24,753 nucleotides of DNA, from NCBI GenBank assembly GCA_035525055.1, contig DATLEZ010000086.1, positions 1 through 24,753 of the forward strand, read 5' to 3'. This DNA comes from DATEEG01 sp035525055 (GTDB taxonomy: Bacteria > Actinomycetota > Acidimicrobiia > Spongiisociales > ZC4RG35). The first letter of the stretch is position 1. Every line of letters starts with the position of its first letter. A program made the translations under genes and the position numbers. Shown piece after piece: positions 1-8,653 of this stretch. The notes beneath the pieces were generated by a model. It made no database searches, was not told where the DNA came from, and worked only from the letters and a program-made list of their open reading frames with translations.

Positions 1-1
1 C

Positions 2-1348
2 GAGATGCGTTCCGAACCCCACGCCTGGGTGAAGCTCTGGAAGCATCACGCCGCCCAGCCGGAAGCCGACCTCATCAACGAAACGGCCCGCAAGAAGGGG
101 CACAGTTGGCTTCGGCGCTACGGCGGAAAGACCTCGTCGGAATGGTTCTTCGCCAAGTCCCTGCAGATACTCGACGAGGCACCCGTTATCTATGGCAGGG
201 CGGATCGTTTGATCGAAGCGGCCGACTGGTCGGTTTGGCAGCTCACTGGTGTTGAAACCCGCAACAGTTGCACTGCCGGTTACAAGGCCCTTTGGTCGAA
301 GAAGAGCGGCTTCCCCGATCAAGAGTTCTTCAGCGACCTGGCACCGGGCTTCGGCGGCGTTGTCGACGACAAGATGTCCCGCAAGATCTCCCCGCTGGGC
401 GACCGGGCCGGAGAGGTGACGACCGGCGCCGCTGCATGGACCGGTCTGTTACCCGGGACGCCTGTCGCTGTCGCCAACGTCGACGCCCATGTCTCGGTGC
501 CGGCCGTCACCGTCGTTGGGCCCGGCAGCCTCGTCGCAGTGATGGGGACCAGCACCTGTCACATGGCCCTCGGGTCGACCGAACGGGAGATCCCCGGCTT
601 CTGCGGCGTAGTGGAAGACGGAATCATTCCCGGTTTCTTTGGATATGAAGCAGGCCAGGCGGCGGTCGGTGACATGTTCGCCTGGTTCACTGCACTGCTG
701 TCGAACCCGGGGCCGGCAGGTCGGGCCCTCCCCGACCCGACGTCGATCCACCGCGTTCTCGAGGAGGAGGCCAGCCAACTGCGCCCGAGCGAGTCCGGGT
801 TGGTGGCTCTGGATTGGTGGAACGGGAATCGTTCGGTGCTGGTCGATGCCGACCTCACAGGGCTTCTCCTCGGCGCAACTCTGGCGACGACCCCGGCGGA
901 CATCTATAGGGCGTTGCTCGAGTCGACCGCCTTCGGAACCAGAGTGATCGTCGACTCCCTGGAAGGGGCGGGTATCCCAGTCAACGAAGTGATCGCCTGT
1001 GGCGGCCTTCCGTTTCAGAATCGCCTGCTCATGCAGTTGACGGCCGACATCACCCGCAGACCGGTGCGGGTGGCGTCGTCCCGGCAAGCCCCCGCTCTGG
1101 GCTCGGCCATGTTCGCCGCGGTCGCAGCCGGTCCCGGCGCGGGCGGGTACGAATCGATACTCGAGGCGTCTCAGCGGATGACCCGTCCCAGCCTGGAGGA
1201 GTTCCTGCCGCATGAGGCCAGCGCCCTTGTCTACGACGACCTGTTTCAGATCTATCGCGAACTCCACGACTCGCTGGCAGCCGATGACTCACCGATGAGA
1301 CGCCTGCGAACCTTGCAACAGCGAGCCGGCAACGGTGCAACGAGATGA
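2..1348 (+). CDS. araB: ribulokinase, 5'-truncated by the window edge
   Basis: FGGY-family sugar kinase that phosphorylates L-ribulose to L-ribulose-5-phosphate in cytoplasmic arabinose catabolism. The frame is open from base 2, so roughly the first 110 residues (the N-terminal nucleotide-binding part) lie outside the window; the family is usually about 550 aa. Visible ribulokinase signatures include HAWVKLWKHHAAQ near the start, RYGGKTSSEW, IEAADWSVWQLTG, the VMGTSTCHMAL nucleotide-binding segment and the C-terminal ACGGLPFQNRLLMQLTADI block with APALGSAMFAAVAAG. The ATG at base 5 is internal, not the true start. It ends 10 bases before araA, so the two are co-transcribed. Confidence is high because the neighbour is a clear arabinose isomerase. 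Confidence 0.93.
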   Translation, partial: EMRSEPHAWVKLWKHHAAQPEADLINETARKKGHSWLRRYGGKTSSEWFFAKSLQILDEAPVIYGRADRLIEAADWSVWQLTGVETRNSCTAGYKALWSKKSGFPDQEFFSDLAPGFGGVVDDKMSRKISPLGDRAGEVTTGAAAWTGLLPGTPVAVANVDAHVSVPAVTVVGPGSLVAVMGTSTCHMALGSTEREIPGFCGVVEDGIIPGFFGYEAGQAAVGDMFAWFTALLSNPGPAGRALPDPTSIHRVLEEEASQLRPSESGLVALDWWNGNRSVLVDADLTGLLLGATLATTPADIYRALLESTAFGTRVIVDSLEGAGIPVNEVIACGGLPFQNRLLMQLTADITRRPVRVASSRQAPALGSAMFAAVAAGPGAGGYESILEASQRMTRPSLEEFLPHEASALVYDDLFQIYRELHDSLAADDSPMRRLRTLQQRAGNGATR

Positions 1349-1358
1349 GGTGGTTGGG

Positions 1359-2864
1359 ATGAAAGCTCTCGACGAATTCGAGATCTGGTTCGTCACGGGA
1401 AGCCAAGGGATGTATGGCGAAGAGATCCTCGCTCAGGTGCGGGCCCATGCTCGCGAGATCTCCGATCACCTGGACGGTTCCGCTGGCATCCCGGTGCGGG
1501 TGGTCGGCAAGCAGGTCGTGGCGACACCGGGCCAAATCGAAAAAGTATGCCTTGAGGCCAACGCAGCTCCCGGCTGCGTCGGCGTCGTTGCCTGGATGCA
1601 CACGTTCTCCCCGGCCAAAATGTGGATCGCCGGAATGCTGGCGCTGGGAAAGCCGCTTCTTCACCTCCATACCCAGGCCAATCGCGATTTGCCGTGGGGG
1701 GAGATCGACATGGACTTCATGAACCTGAATCAGGCCGCGCATGGTGACCGCGAATTCGCCTACATCCTCAGCAGGCTGCGAGTGACCAGGACCGTGGTCG
1801 TCGGGCATTGGCAGGACCCGACGGTTACCGATCGGATCGGTTCGTGGTCCCGGGCGGCCGCCGCCCGCCAGGAGTTGAAGCGCCTCAAGGTGGCTCGCTT
1901 CGGAGACAACATGAGGCATGTGGCCGTCACCGAAGGTGACAAAGTCGAGGCACAGACCAAGCTGGGCGTTTCGGTCAACACGTATGGCATAACCGACCTG
2001 GCCAAGGCGATTACCGAGGTGACGGAAGGTGAGATCGACCGGACCGTTGGTGAGTACGACGATCTCTATGCAGTAGCTTCCGACCTGGGCAAGGACGGCG
2101 ATCGGCGGGCCTCGCTCCGCTATGCGGCCCGGATCGAAGTCGCCCTCCGGAGCTTGCTGGAAGCTGGCGGCTTCATGGCATTCACCGACACCTTCGAAGA
2201 CCTCGATGGCCTTGAGCAATTGCCGGGCATTGCGGTGCAACGCCTCATGGCTGATGGCTATGGGTTCGGGGCCGAAGGTGACTGGAAAACTGCCACCCTG
2301 GTGCGAGCAATGAAGGTGCTTACCGCCGGGGTCCCGGGCGGCACCTCCTTCATGGAGGACTACACCTATCACCTGGGCGACCCGGCACCACGGGTCCTGG
2401 GAGCGCACATGCTCGAAGTCTGTCCTTCGATAGCCGGGGATGTTCCTTCCTGTGAGATCCACCCGCTGTCCATAGGAGGCAAGGGCGATCCGGTGAGGTT
2501 GGTCTTCACCGCTCGCCCGGGTCCCGGGATCGTCGTCGGTCTCAGCGACCTGGGAAACCGGTTTCGACTCGTGGCCAACCAGGTCGAACTGGTGGAGCCC
2601 AACGGCCCCATGCCCAAGCTGCCAGTCGCCCGGGCGGTTTGGGAACCCCAACCTGACTTTCGCACCGCCGTATCCGGCTGGCTTCTCGCCGGAGGGTCGC
2701 ATCACACGAGTCTCAGCCTCGGTATCGGCTTCGAGCCCCTGATCGATTTAGCCGAGATGCTCGGGATCGAGCTGGTGGCGATCGGGGCTGGAAGCAGCCT
2801 TGAACAGCTCAAGAACGAGATGCGCTGGAACCGCCTGTTCTACGGATTGGTCGACGGCCTCTGA
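1359..2864 (+). CDS. araA: L-arabinose isomerase
   Basis: Cytoplasmic isomerase interconverting L-arabinose and L-ribulose, feeding the kinase encoded upstream. The product is 501 aa, the normal family length. With the ATG at 1359, the metal and catalytic residues fall at Glu306 (GAEGDWKTA), Glu333 (SFMEDYTYH) and His350 (GAHMLEV), matching the numbering I recall for E. coli AraA, with a His pair at 448-449 (GGSHHTSL) for the fourth ligand. That agreement, plus a GAGG ribosome site 8 bases upstream, favours this start over the in-frame GTG at 1335 inside araB. No araD or regulator is visible; the missing genes may lie to the left. No clear terminator separates it from selA. Confidence 0.96.
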   Translation: MKALDEFEIWFVTGSQGMYGEEILAQVRAHAREISDHLDGSAGIPVRVVGKQVVATPGQIEKVCLEANAAPGCVGVVAWMHTFSPAKMWIAGMLALGKPLLHLHTQANRDLPWGEIDMDFMNLNQAAHGDREFAYILSRLRVTRTVVVGHWQDPTVTDRIGSWSRAAAARQELKRLKVARFGDNMRHVAVTEGDKVEAQTKLGVSVNTYGITDLAKAITEVTEGEIDRTVGEYDDLYAVASDLGKDGDRRASLRYAARIEVALRSLLEAGGFMAFTDTFEDLDGLEQLPGIAVQRLMADGYGFGAEGDWKTATLVRAMKVLTAGVPGGTSFMEDYTYHLGDPAPRVLGAHMLEVCPSIAGDVPSCEIHPLSIGGKGDPVRLVFTARPGPGIVVGLSDLGNRFRLVANQVELVEPNGPMPKLPVARAVWEPQPDFRTAVSGWLLAGGSHHTSLSLGIGFEPLIDLAEMLGIELVAIGAGSSLEQLKNEMRWNRLFYGLVDGL

Positions 2865-2878
2865 TAGCAGCCGGTTAG

Positions 2879-2906
2879 TTGGCCGGTCCCATCTGGTCGG
2901 TAGCCT
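2879..2906 (+). promoter_or_regulatory. candidate selA promoter
   Basis: TTGGCC (2879-2884) and TAGCCT (2901-2906) are spaced by 16 bases in the 50-base gap between araA and selA. The TAnnnT hexamer ends 8 bases before the selA ATG and no Shine-Dalgarno is visible, so a leaderless or nearly leaderless transcript is possible. Inference from sequence only. Confidence 0.35.
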
Positions 2907-2914
2907 GATACCCG

Positions 2915-4258
2915 ATGGATCGTCGCAGTCTTCCGTCAGTCGACCAGTTTGTGAGCGCACTCGGCGCCTGGCCACTTCCTCGCTCGATCATCACCGAAGT
3001 GGCTCGGTCCGTCATCGATAAGGCCCGGGACGGAACCCGCAACGGGACCGGTGACCTCGAGGCCGAAGCAAGAACCCTGCTCGCGGTCCTGGCTCGAACC
3101 CGGTTGCGGACGGTTATCAACGCGACCGGTGTCATTCTCCACACCAACCTGGGTCGATCACCTCTGGCGGAGGAGGCAGCCCGGGCCGCTTATGAGGTCT
3201 CGGTCGGATACACCAACATCGAGCTCGACACCGAGTCCGGACATCGGGGAAGGCGCGGTCGCTTTCTGTTGGAACTGCTCGCCGACCTGACCGGAGCCGA
3301 GGATGCACTCGTCGTCAACAACAACGCCGGCGCTCTCATGCTCACACTGTCCGCCATCGCTTCCGGCCGCGACGTGGTCGTTTCCCGCGGTGAGCTGATC
3401 GAGATCGGAGGCGCCTACCGGCTGCCGTCGATCATCGCGGCGGGAGGGGCGTCGCTGGTCGAAGTCGGGACCACCAACCGCACCCGGCTGTCGGACTATT
3501 CAGCAGCGGTTTCCGAGAAGACCGCCGCGCTCCTGAAGGTTCACACGTCGAACTATCAGGTGGTCGGGTTCACCGAGGAAGCGAACCTGCCCGAACTCGT
3601 AGCGCTTGGGACGGAGACCGGGGTCTCGACAGTTTTCGATCAGGGCTCAGGCTTGCTGGACGAAAGGGCTACCTGGATCAGCGGGGCGCCGCCGGCCTGG
3701 CTGGCCGGCGAGCCCGGAGTCCATCAAGCGGTCGTGGCCGGAGCTGATCTCGTTCTTTTCTCGGGCGACAAGCTCTTCGGGGGCCCCCAGGCCGGGATAG
3801 TGGTGGGGCGCTCCGAGATCATCACGAGGCTTGTCCGCCATCCGTTGGCTCGGGCCCTGCGGGTGGATGGGGCGACCGTCGCCGCCCTGACTGCAACCGC
3901 CTCGATGTACGCCGACGGCCGCGGCTCACAGATCCCGGTTTGGCAAATGGCCACCGTCAGCTATTCCGACTTGGAGACCCGGGCCCAGCACGTGGTGTCA
4001 AAGGTGGGAGGGAGCAAGCTGAGCATCGAGGCCGGATCGTCGGTTCTGGGCGCCGGATCTGTGCCCGGAGCCAGCGTGCCGAGCCCGGTGCTAATCATCG
4101 GCGGCAAAACCGACCGGATTTTTGCGGCCCTTCTGACAGGTGAGCACCCCGTCCTCGCCCGCCGTGACACCGGCCGGGTCATTGTCGATCTCAGGGCCAT
4201 CCCAACCGTGGACGACGATCGTCTGGTCGAGGCGCTCTCGGTGGCATGCCGGTCGTAG
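2915..4258 (+). CDS. selA: L-seryl-tRNA(Sec) selenium transferase
   Basis: PLP-dependent enzyme that converts seryl-tRNA(Sec) to selenocysteinyl-tRNA(Sec) using selenophosphate from SelD. The protein is 447 aa, close to the usual length of about 460. The N-terminal domain carries VINATGVILHTNLGRSPL, followed by NIELDTESGHRGRR and the VNNNAGALMLTL segment of the fold-type I aminotransferase core. The PLP lysine is visible as Lys286 in FSGDKLFGGPQAG. The ATG at 2915 is the first plausible start and lacks a Shine-Dalgarno. The 3' end overlaps selB by 13 bases, implying coupled translation. The client (Sec formate dehydrogenase) and tRNA-Sec are both in this window, so the identification is secure. 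Confidence 0.97.
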   Translation: MDRRSLPSVDQFVSALGAWPLPRSIITEVARSVIDKARDGTRNGTGDLEAEARTLLAVLARTRLRTVINATGVILHTNLGRSPLAEEAARAAYEVSVGYTNIELDTESGHRGRRGRFLLELLADLTGAEDALVVNNNAGALMLTLSAIASGRDVVVSRGELIEIGGAYRLPSIIAAGGASLVEVGTTNRTRLSDYSAAVSEKTAALLKVHTSNYQVVGFTEEANLPELVALGTETGVSTVFDQGSGLLDERATWISGAPPAWLAGEPGVHQAVVAGADLVLFSGDKLFGGPQAGIVVGRSEIITRLVRHPLARALRVDGATVAALTATASMYADGRGSQIPVWQMATVSYSDLETRAQHVVSKVGGSKLSIEAGSSVLGAGSVPGASVPSPVLIIGGKTDRIFAALLTGEHPVLARRDTGRVIVDLRAIPTVDDDRLVEALSVACRS

Positions 4259-6036
4259 CAACGGCCGGCCACGTAGATCACGGCAAGTCGACGCTCGTCC
4301 AGGCGCTGACCGGTCGCGATCCGGATCGCTGGGACGAAGAGAAGCGGCGGGGGATGACCATCGACCTTGGTTTTGCGTGGGCGACCCTGCCGAGCGGCCG
4401 GAGAGTTTCATTTGTCGACGTACCCGGCCATCGACGCTTCATGGGCAACATGCTCGCCGGAGTCGGTCCGGTCGATGCGGCCCTCCTGGTGGTTGCCGCC
4501 GACGAGGGTTGGATGCCACAGTCCGAAGAGCACCTGGCGGTGCTCGATCTGCTCGGGGTCGATCGAGCCGTTGTGGCGGTAACGAAGAGCGATCGCCTCG
4601 GCCGGGCGATTCTCCTGGGCCGAATTGGCGAGATCTCCGACCGACTCCGTGGCACGACCCTGGAGGACGCACAGGTCGTTCCCGTTTCCGCAATTACGGG
4701 CGACGGCCTTGACGACCTTCGTGCGGCCATTGATCGAACGATTGCTCCCGATGTCGAAGACCGTGGCCGCCCGCGAATGTGGGTCGATAGATCGTTCACG
4801 ATCCCGGGCGCCGGGACTGTCGTCACCGGCACACTGATCGGTGGCGCGCTGGTCGTGGGCGAAGAAGTCGAGGTGTGGCCGGGGCTTCCGACGGTTCGGA
4901 TTCGATCTTTGCAATCGAGCGAGGAGAACGTCGATCGGGTCGGTCCGTCGATGAGGGTGGCAATCAATCTGGCTGGGATCGACAGGGAAGAGGTCAAGCG
5001 GGGGGCGCTGATCTCCCGACCGGGTTCGATGCGTCCGACCATGCGCATGCTGGTAGGAATGAGATCAGCCCGATATGAAGTGGAGATCACGGAGCGGGGC
5101 TCGTACCTCCTCTACGTAGGCACCTCCTCCGGCAAGACAACGTTGAGGTTGTTGGAGGAGGCGCCGTCGGGTGAGGGACGGCCGACCCTTGCCCTGCTTG
5201 AGGTCGAACAACCCATCTCAGTTGAAGCAGGTGACCGCTTCATTGTCCGGGATTCAGGTCGCCAGATGGTCATCGGTGGCGGCAGCGTCCTCGACTCCGA
5301 TCCCCCCCGCCGTCGACGCGACGCCCTCCTCCTGGGGCTCGACCTGACACCGGCGTTGGAAAGTGGTCCCGACGTGGTTGCGACGGTCATGTTGAATCAC
5401 CGCCGGCGCGGTTCGCTCAAGGATCTCGCCGCACGCTCGGGCGGGGGAACACCGCAGGATGCCGTGATGGCGGGCGATGCCGTCGTGTCGAAAGACGAGG
5501 CAACCCGGCTCGGGTCGGCGGCGGAGGCCGAAGTCGCTTCATTCCATGAGGCCTATCGCATGGAGAAGGGAATCGGCGTTGGTCAGCTGGCTCTGGCCCT
5601 GGACCTCGACCATGAAATGACCCGAGCGATCTTGTCGGGGCTCAACGAACTGGAAGTCTCCGGAGCGGTCGTCTCGGCCAGGGGCAGCCAGCAGGACGAG
5701 ATCGACTCGGACCCTCGCTGGATAACGGCCAAACGTGTTCTGGAAGCGGCCGGGATGGCACCTCCGGCGATCAAGGAACTCGGCCTCGACGGAGAACTCC
5801 TGCGGGTTCTCGTTCGGTCCGGTCGACTGGTTCGGGTGTCTGACGACCTCGTCTATCTGCCGGAGGAAGCAGCCCAAATGGTGGAGTTGGTGAGGTGCAT
5901 GGCCGGGCCGTTCAGCGTCAGCGAGTTCAGACAGAGGGCCGGCATCTCTCGAAAGCACGCTGTGCCGTTTCTCGAGTACACCGACCGCGAGAGCGTGACG
6001 ATCCGAAGCGGTGACCTGAGAACCGTTCGTCATTGA
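4246..6036 (+). CDS. selB: selenocysteine-specific elongation factor
   Basis: GTPase that delivers Sec-tRNA(Sec) to UGA codons followed by a SECIS hairpin. The 596-aa product has an EF-Tu-like GTPase domain with P-loop AGHVDHGKST (residues 7-16), DVPGH (58-62) and TKSD (113-116). Beta-barrel domains follow (the VDRSFTIPGAGTVVTGTL block near 170), and a C-terminal region of about 250 residues has the spacing of the winged helices that bind SECIS RNA. It starts at an ATG inside selA, out of frame with it. The next gene downstream is its own tRNA. The C-terminal half is family-typical in being poorly conserved, so its fold is inferred from position. Confidence 0.97.
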   Translation: MPVVATAGHVDHGKSTLVQALTGRDPDRWDEEKRRGMTIDLGFAWATLPSGRRVSFVDVPGHRRFMGNMLAGVGPVDAALLVVAADEGWMPQSEEHLAVLDLLGVDRAVVAVTKSDRLGRAILLGRIGEISDRLRGTTLEDAQVVPVSAITGDGLDDLRAAIDRTIAPDVEDRGRPRMWVDRSFTIPGAGTVVTGTLIGGALVVGEEVEVWPGLPTVRIRSLQSSEENVDRVGPSMRVAINLAGIDREEVKRGALISRPGSMRPTMRMLVGMRSARYEVEITERGSYLLYVGTSSGKTTLRLLEEAPSGEGRPTLALLEVEQPISVEAGDRFIVRDSGRQMVIGGGSVLDSDPPRRRRDALLLGLDLTPALESGPDVVATVMLNHRRRGSLKDLAARSGGGTPQDAVMAGDAVVSKDEATRLGSAAEAEVASFHEAYRMEKGIGVGQLALALDLDHEMTRAILSGLNELEVSGAVVSARGSQQDEIDSDPRWITAKRVLEAAGMAPPAIKELGLDGELLRVLVRSGRLVRVSDDLVYLPEEAAQMVELVRCMAGPFSVSEFRQRAGISRKHAVPFLEYTDRESVTIRSGDLRTVRH

Positions 6037-6079
6037 TGCCTCTGGTTTGCCGAGGAGTGGCCCGGTTAGCCTGCCCGAC

Positions 6080-6171
6080 GGAGGCGTCCGAGTGCCTGGT
6101 GGGCTCCTCGGTCTTCAAAACCGATGGGGGGTCGATAGATCCCCGGCGGGTTCGATTCCCGTCCGCCTCCG
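6080..6171 (+). tRNA. selC: tRNA-Sec (anticodon TCA)
   Basis: The 92-nt gene folds as a selenocysteine tRNA. The acceptor 5' strand GGAGGCG pairs with CGCCTCC at the 3' end. The anticodon stem TCGGT/ACCGA (6108-6112 and 6120-6124) encloses loop CTTCAAA with anticodon TCA at 6115-6117. A long extra arm follows (GGGG...CCCC near 6126-6144), then a T arm with TTCGATT. In the 13-bp acceptor/T stack the eighth acceptor pair appears to be T-C, which needs checking. The discriminator base is G, and CCA is not encoded. It lies 43 bases after selB and 18 before the convergent selD stop. A TAGCCT hexamer at 6067-6072 could be its own -10 box. Confidence 0.96.
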
Positions 6172-6189
6172 CTAATGCCTCGGTGTTTG

Positions 6190-7233
6190 TTATTTGAGAG
6201 TTATGTGGGCCGGGCCGGCCACGATCTCGCCGATGACATCGGCTGCGAGGGTGCCGGCGGCGGCCAGGGCGTCGACCAGTTCATCTGACCGGTCGGAGGA
6301 CACCGAGATCAAAAGACCACCCGAGGTCTGGGCGTCGGCGAGGATTCGAACCGTGGTCTCATCCACTCCGGCACTGCTGATGAACGGTCTCACGGACGCG
6401 AGGTTGCGCTCGCTGCCACCGGCGTAGACATCAGCTTCGACCAGTTGGCGAACACCGTCCACGACCGGCACCGACTTGACTTCGATGATGGCGCCGACTT
6501 TGGAAGCGATCGCCATCTCGCGCAGGTGCCCGAGAAGACCGAAGCCGGTGATGTCGGTGGCGGCATTCGCTCCCACCTTTTGCATCGGCGCGACGGCGTC
6601 GGCATTGAGAGTGGTCATGGTCGCCACCGCCACTTCGGCAAGTGCGGGCGGACAGACACCCCGTTTCAAAGCGGTCGTGATGACTCCCATGCCAAGGGGC
6701 TTCGTCAGGATCAAACGGTCACCTGGGCGGGCGCCGGCGTTGGTCCGTAATCCGTCGCGAGGCACCAAGCCGGTGACGGCGAAGCCGTACTTCGGCTCGG
6801 GGTCGTCGATCGAGTGTCCCCCCACGATGGTCGTGCCGCTTTCCACCATGATGTCGGCACCGCCCCGGAGGACCTCGCGAAGGAGTTCGAATGAAAGCCC
6901 GGTCCGTGGCCAACTCACCAGCTGGAGGGCAGTGATCGGTGTCCCCCCCATGGCGTAGACATCGGAGAGGGCATTGGCGGCGGCGATCCGGCCCCAGTCG
7001 TAGGCGTCGTCGACGATCGGTGTGAAGTAGTCGACCGTCTGGACCAGCGTTTCTCCTGACGGAAGCTCCCACACCCCGGCATCGTCCGATGTCTGCAGGC
7101 CGACGATCAGGTTCGGCGATGACGTGGCTGGGTGATCCCGAAGCGGCCCGATGATGGCGCCAAGATCGTCCGGACTGAGTTTGCAGGCGCACCCGGCCCC
7201 ATGTGAGAACGCCGTAAGACGAGTGGTGGTCAC
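6190..7233 (-). CDS. selD: selenide, water dikinase (selenophosphate synthetase), cysteine form
   Basis: Makes selenophosphate from selenide and ATP, the selenium donor for SelA. The 347-aa protein starts at GTG. The N-terminal motif HGAGCACKL places the catalytic Cys at residue 15 and the essential Lys at 18, aligning with Cys17/Lys20 as I recall them for E. coli SelD. The active-site position is cysteine, so the enzyme does not depend on its own product. Other family blocks are QTVDYFTPIVDD, AANALSDVYAMGG, GGHSIDDPEPKYG and ATDITGFGLLGH. It converges on tRNA-Sec and diverges from the corrinoid operon. No Shine-Dalgarno is visible. Confidence 0.97.
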   Translation of the reverse strand: MTTTRLTAFSHGAGCACKLSPDDLGAIIGPLRDHPATSSPNLIVGLQTSDDAGVWELPSGETLVQTVDYFTPIVDDAYDWGRIAAANALSDVYAMGGTPITALQLVSWPRTGLSFELLREVLRGGADIMVESGTTIVGGHSIDDPEPKYGFAVTGLVPRDGLRTNAGARPGDRLILTKPLGMGVITTALKRGVCPPALAEVAVATMTTLNADAVAPMQKVGANAATDITGFGLLGHLREMAIASKVGAIIEVKSVPVVDGVRQLVEADVYAGGSERNLASVRPFISSAGVDETTVRILADAQTSGGLLISVSSDRSDELVDALAAAGTLAADVIGEIVAGPAHITLK

Positions 7234-7239
7234 CGAACG

Positions 7240-7245
7240 AGGGTA
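7240..7245 (-). promoter_or_regulatory. candidate selD -10 box, leaderless start
   Basis: On the minus strand TACCCT (TAnnnT type) is followed by exactly 6 bases and then the selD GTG. With no ribosome-binding site present, this fits leaderless transcription starting at the GTG. The nearest -35-like element, TTGTCC, is only 14 bases away, so support is moderate. Confidence 0.35.
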
Positions 7246-7296
7246 CCCATCGGTGAGGGGGACAAATCGCTACACGTTCCATCGGTGCTCGGGTAA

Positions 7297-7333
7297 AGTT
7301 CCGAGATACAGCACAATCCCGTATCGTGGAACT
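7297..7333 (+). promoter_or_regulatory. 37-bp dyad operator upstream of the corrinoid operon
   Basis: Left arm AGTTCCGAGATAC and right arm GTATCGTGGAACT are inverted repeats (11 of 13 positions pair) separated by 11 bases. The element lies just upstream of the ribosome-binding site (CAGGAG, 7338-7343) of the corrinoid protein gene. A CACAAT -10-like hexamer (7312-7317) sits in the spacer. A second dyad with the same 37-base span lies at 13379-13415 before mttB. Binding by the IclR regulator encoded downstream is inferred. Confidence 0.6.
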
Positions 7334-7349
7334 CAACCAGGAGTAGTCG

Positions 7350-8051
7350 ATGGCCGGTGACGATCTCGATCTGAATGCCCTAACCGACCCGGAGCTGGTC
7401 GAACAGATGCACGACGATCTCTACGACGGTCTCGCCGCCGAAATCACCATCGGGACCAACATCCTCCTGGCCCGCGGCTGGGATCCTCAGGCCGTGCTCA
7501 ACGACGCCCTGGTGGAGGGGATGCGAATCGTCGGAATCGACTTCCGCGACGGAATCCTGTTCGTTCCCGAGGTGCTTCTCGCCGCCAACGCCATGAAAGC
7601 CGGGATGGAGATTCTCCGTCCCCTGCTGGCCGAGACCGGGGCCGAGACGATCGGCAAGGTCGTCATCGGCACCGTCAAGGGTGACATCCACGACATCGGC
7701 AAGAACCTCGTCGCGATGATGCTGGAAGGTGCGGGCTTTGAAGTCATCAACCTCGGGATCAACACCGACGCCGACAAGTTCATCGCAGCTCTCGAAGAGC
7801 ACAAGCCTGACATTCTCGGGATGTCGGCCCTTCTCACCACGACGATGCCTTACATGAAGGTGGTTATCGACACCCTTAAGGAGCGGGGCATCCGCGATGA
7901 CTACATCGTGATGGTCGGTGGTGCCCCTCTGAATGAAGAGTTCGGCAGGGCGATAGGTGCCGACGCCTACTGCCGCGACGCCGCGGTTGCCGCCGAAACG
8001 GCGGGAGCGCTGGTGCTGGCCAAGCGCCTGACAGCAGGTGAGGATCCGTGA
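7350..8051 (+). CDS. cobalamin-binding corrinoid protein of a methyltransferase system
   Basis: Small corrinoid carrier that takes a methyl group from a substrate-specific methyltransferase and passes it to THF. The 233-aa protein has the two expected parts: an N-terminal helical cap (residues about 1-95, including LLARGWDPQAVLNDALVEGM) and a Rossmann-like B12 domain. The cobalt-ligand motif is DIHDIG, with the lower-ligand His at residue 114, followed by NLVAMMLEGAGFEVINLG, MSALLTTTMP and the MVGGAPLN segment. It resembles MttC/MtbC/MtgC-type proteins, but the substrate class cannot be read from it. It starts at ATG 7350 with a good CAGGAG site, is first in its operon, and overlaps the next gene by GTGA. 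Confidence 0.95.
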   Translation: MAGDDLDLNALTDPELVEQMHDDLYDGLAAEITIGTNILLARGWDPQAVLNDALVEGMRIVGIDFRDGILFVPEVLLAANAMKAGMEILRPLLAETGAETIGKVVIGTVKGDIHDIGKNLVAMMLEGAGFEVINLGINTDADKFIAALEEHKPDILGMSALLTTTMPYMKVVIDTLKERGIRDDYIVMVGGAPLNEEFGRAIGADAYCRDAAVAAETAGALVLAKRLTAGEDP

Positions 8052-8653
8052 GCACCCCCAGAGTTCTCGTTGTCGCATGCGGAGCGCTGGCCCGGGAGCT
8101 GATCGATGTGATCAAAGGCAACGGGTTGGACTGGGTCGATGTGGAATGCCTTCCCGCCAAGTTGCACAACACCCCCGACCAGATCACTGCGGCGGTCGAG
8201 CGCAAGCTTGACTCTGCGGCTGGCCGCTACCACAAGGTCTTCGTCGGTTATGCCGACTGCGGGACCGGAGGCACTCTCGATGCGATGCTTGCCCGTCGTG
8301 GAGTAGATCGCCTCCCAGGTGCGCATTGCTACGAGTTCTTTGCCGGGGCTGGCCTGTTCGCGAGCCTTCACGAGGAAGAGCCGGGGACGTTCTATCTAAC
8401 CGACTTCCTCACGAAGCACTTCGATCGGCTGGTCTGGGAGGGCCTCGGGCTGGATCGATGGCCCCAGCTTCGCGATGAGTACTTCCGGAGCTATCGCCGC
8501 GTGGTCTATCTGTCGCAGATCGAGAGTCCCGACCTGATGGAAAAGGCTCGTGTCGCAGCGGCAAGACTCGGACTCGATTTCGAACACCGGGCAGTTGGGT
8601 ACGGGGAATTTGCACCGGCAGTGATTGCCGCGGCCGGAGGGGCGGCCGCATGA
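8048..8653 (+). CDS. DUF1638 family protein
   Basis: A 201-aa protein with no established biochemical function. The DUF1638 pattern is recognisable from VVACGALARELIDV near the N-terminus, the middle segment YHKVFVGYADCGTGGTLDAML and the LPGAHCYEFFAG stretch. Cys11, Cys34, His40, Cys71, His93 and Cys94 could be metal ligands, which is a guess from clustering. It starts at a GTG overlapping the corrinoid stop by 4 bases and ends in an ATGA overlap, so it is co-translated with corrinoid genes. From recall, members of this family occur beside MttB-type methyltransferases in other bacteria. It is soluble, with no signal peptide or membrane segment. Confidence 0.85.
   Translation: MSTPRVLVVACGALARELIDVIKGNGLDWVDVECLPAKLHNTPDQITAAVERKLDSAAGRYHKVFVGYADCGTGGTLDAMLARRGVDRLPGAHCYEFFAGAGLFASLHEEEPGTFYLTDFLTKHFDRLVWEGLGLDRWPQLRDEYFRSYRRVVYLSQIESPDLMEKARVAAARLGLDFEHRAVGYGEFAPAVIAAAGGAAA

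Noticed and set aside
1050..2705. Long open frame (551 codons) on the minus strand across araB and araA
   Set aside because: The plus strand encodes araA with all catalytic residues; the antisense frame is open because of high GC codon bias and has no recognisable domain.
7234..7349. Cobalamin riboswitch upstream of the corrinoid operon
   Set aside because: The spacer is only 116 bases and I see no B12-box-like core; the 37-bp dyad and a short leader explain it better.
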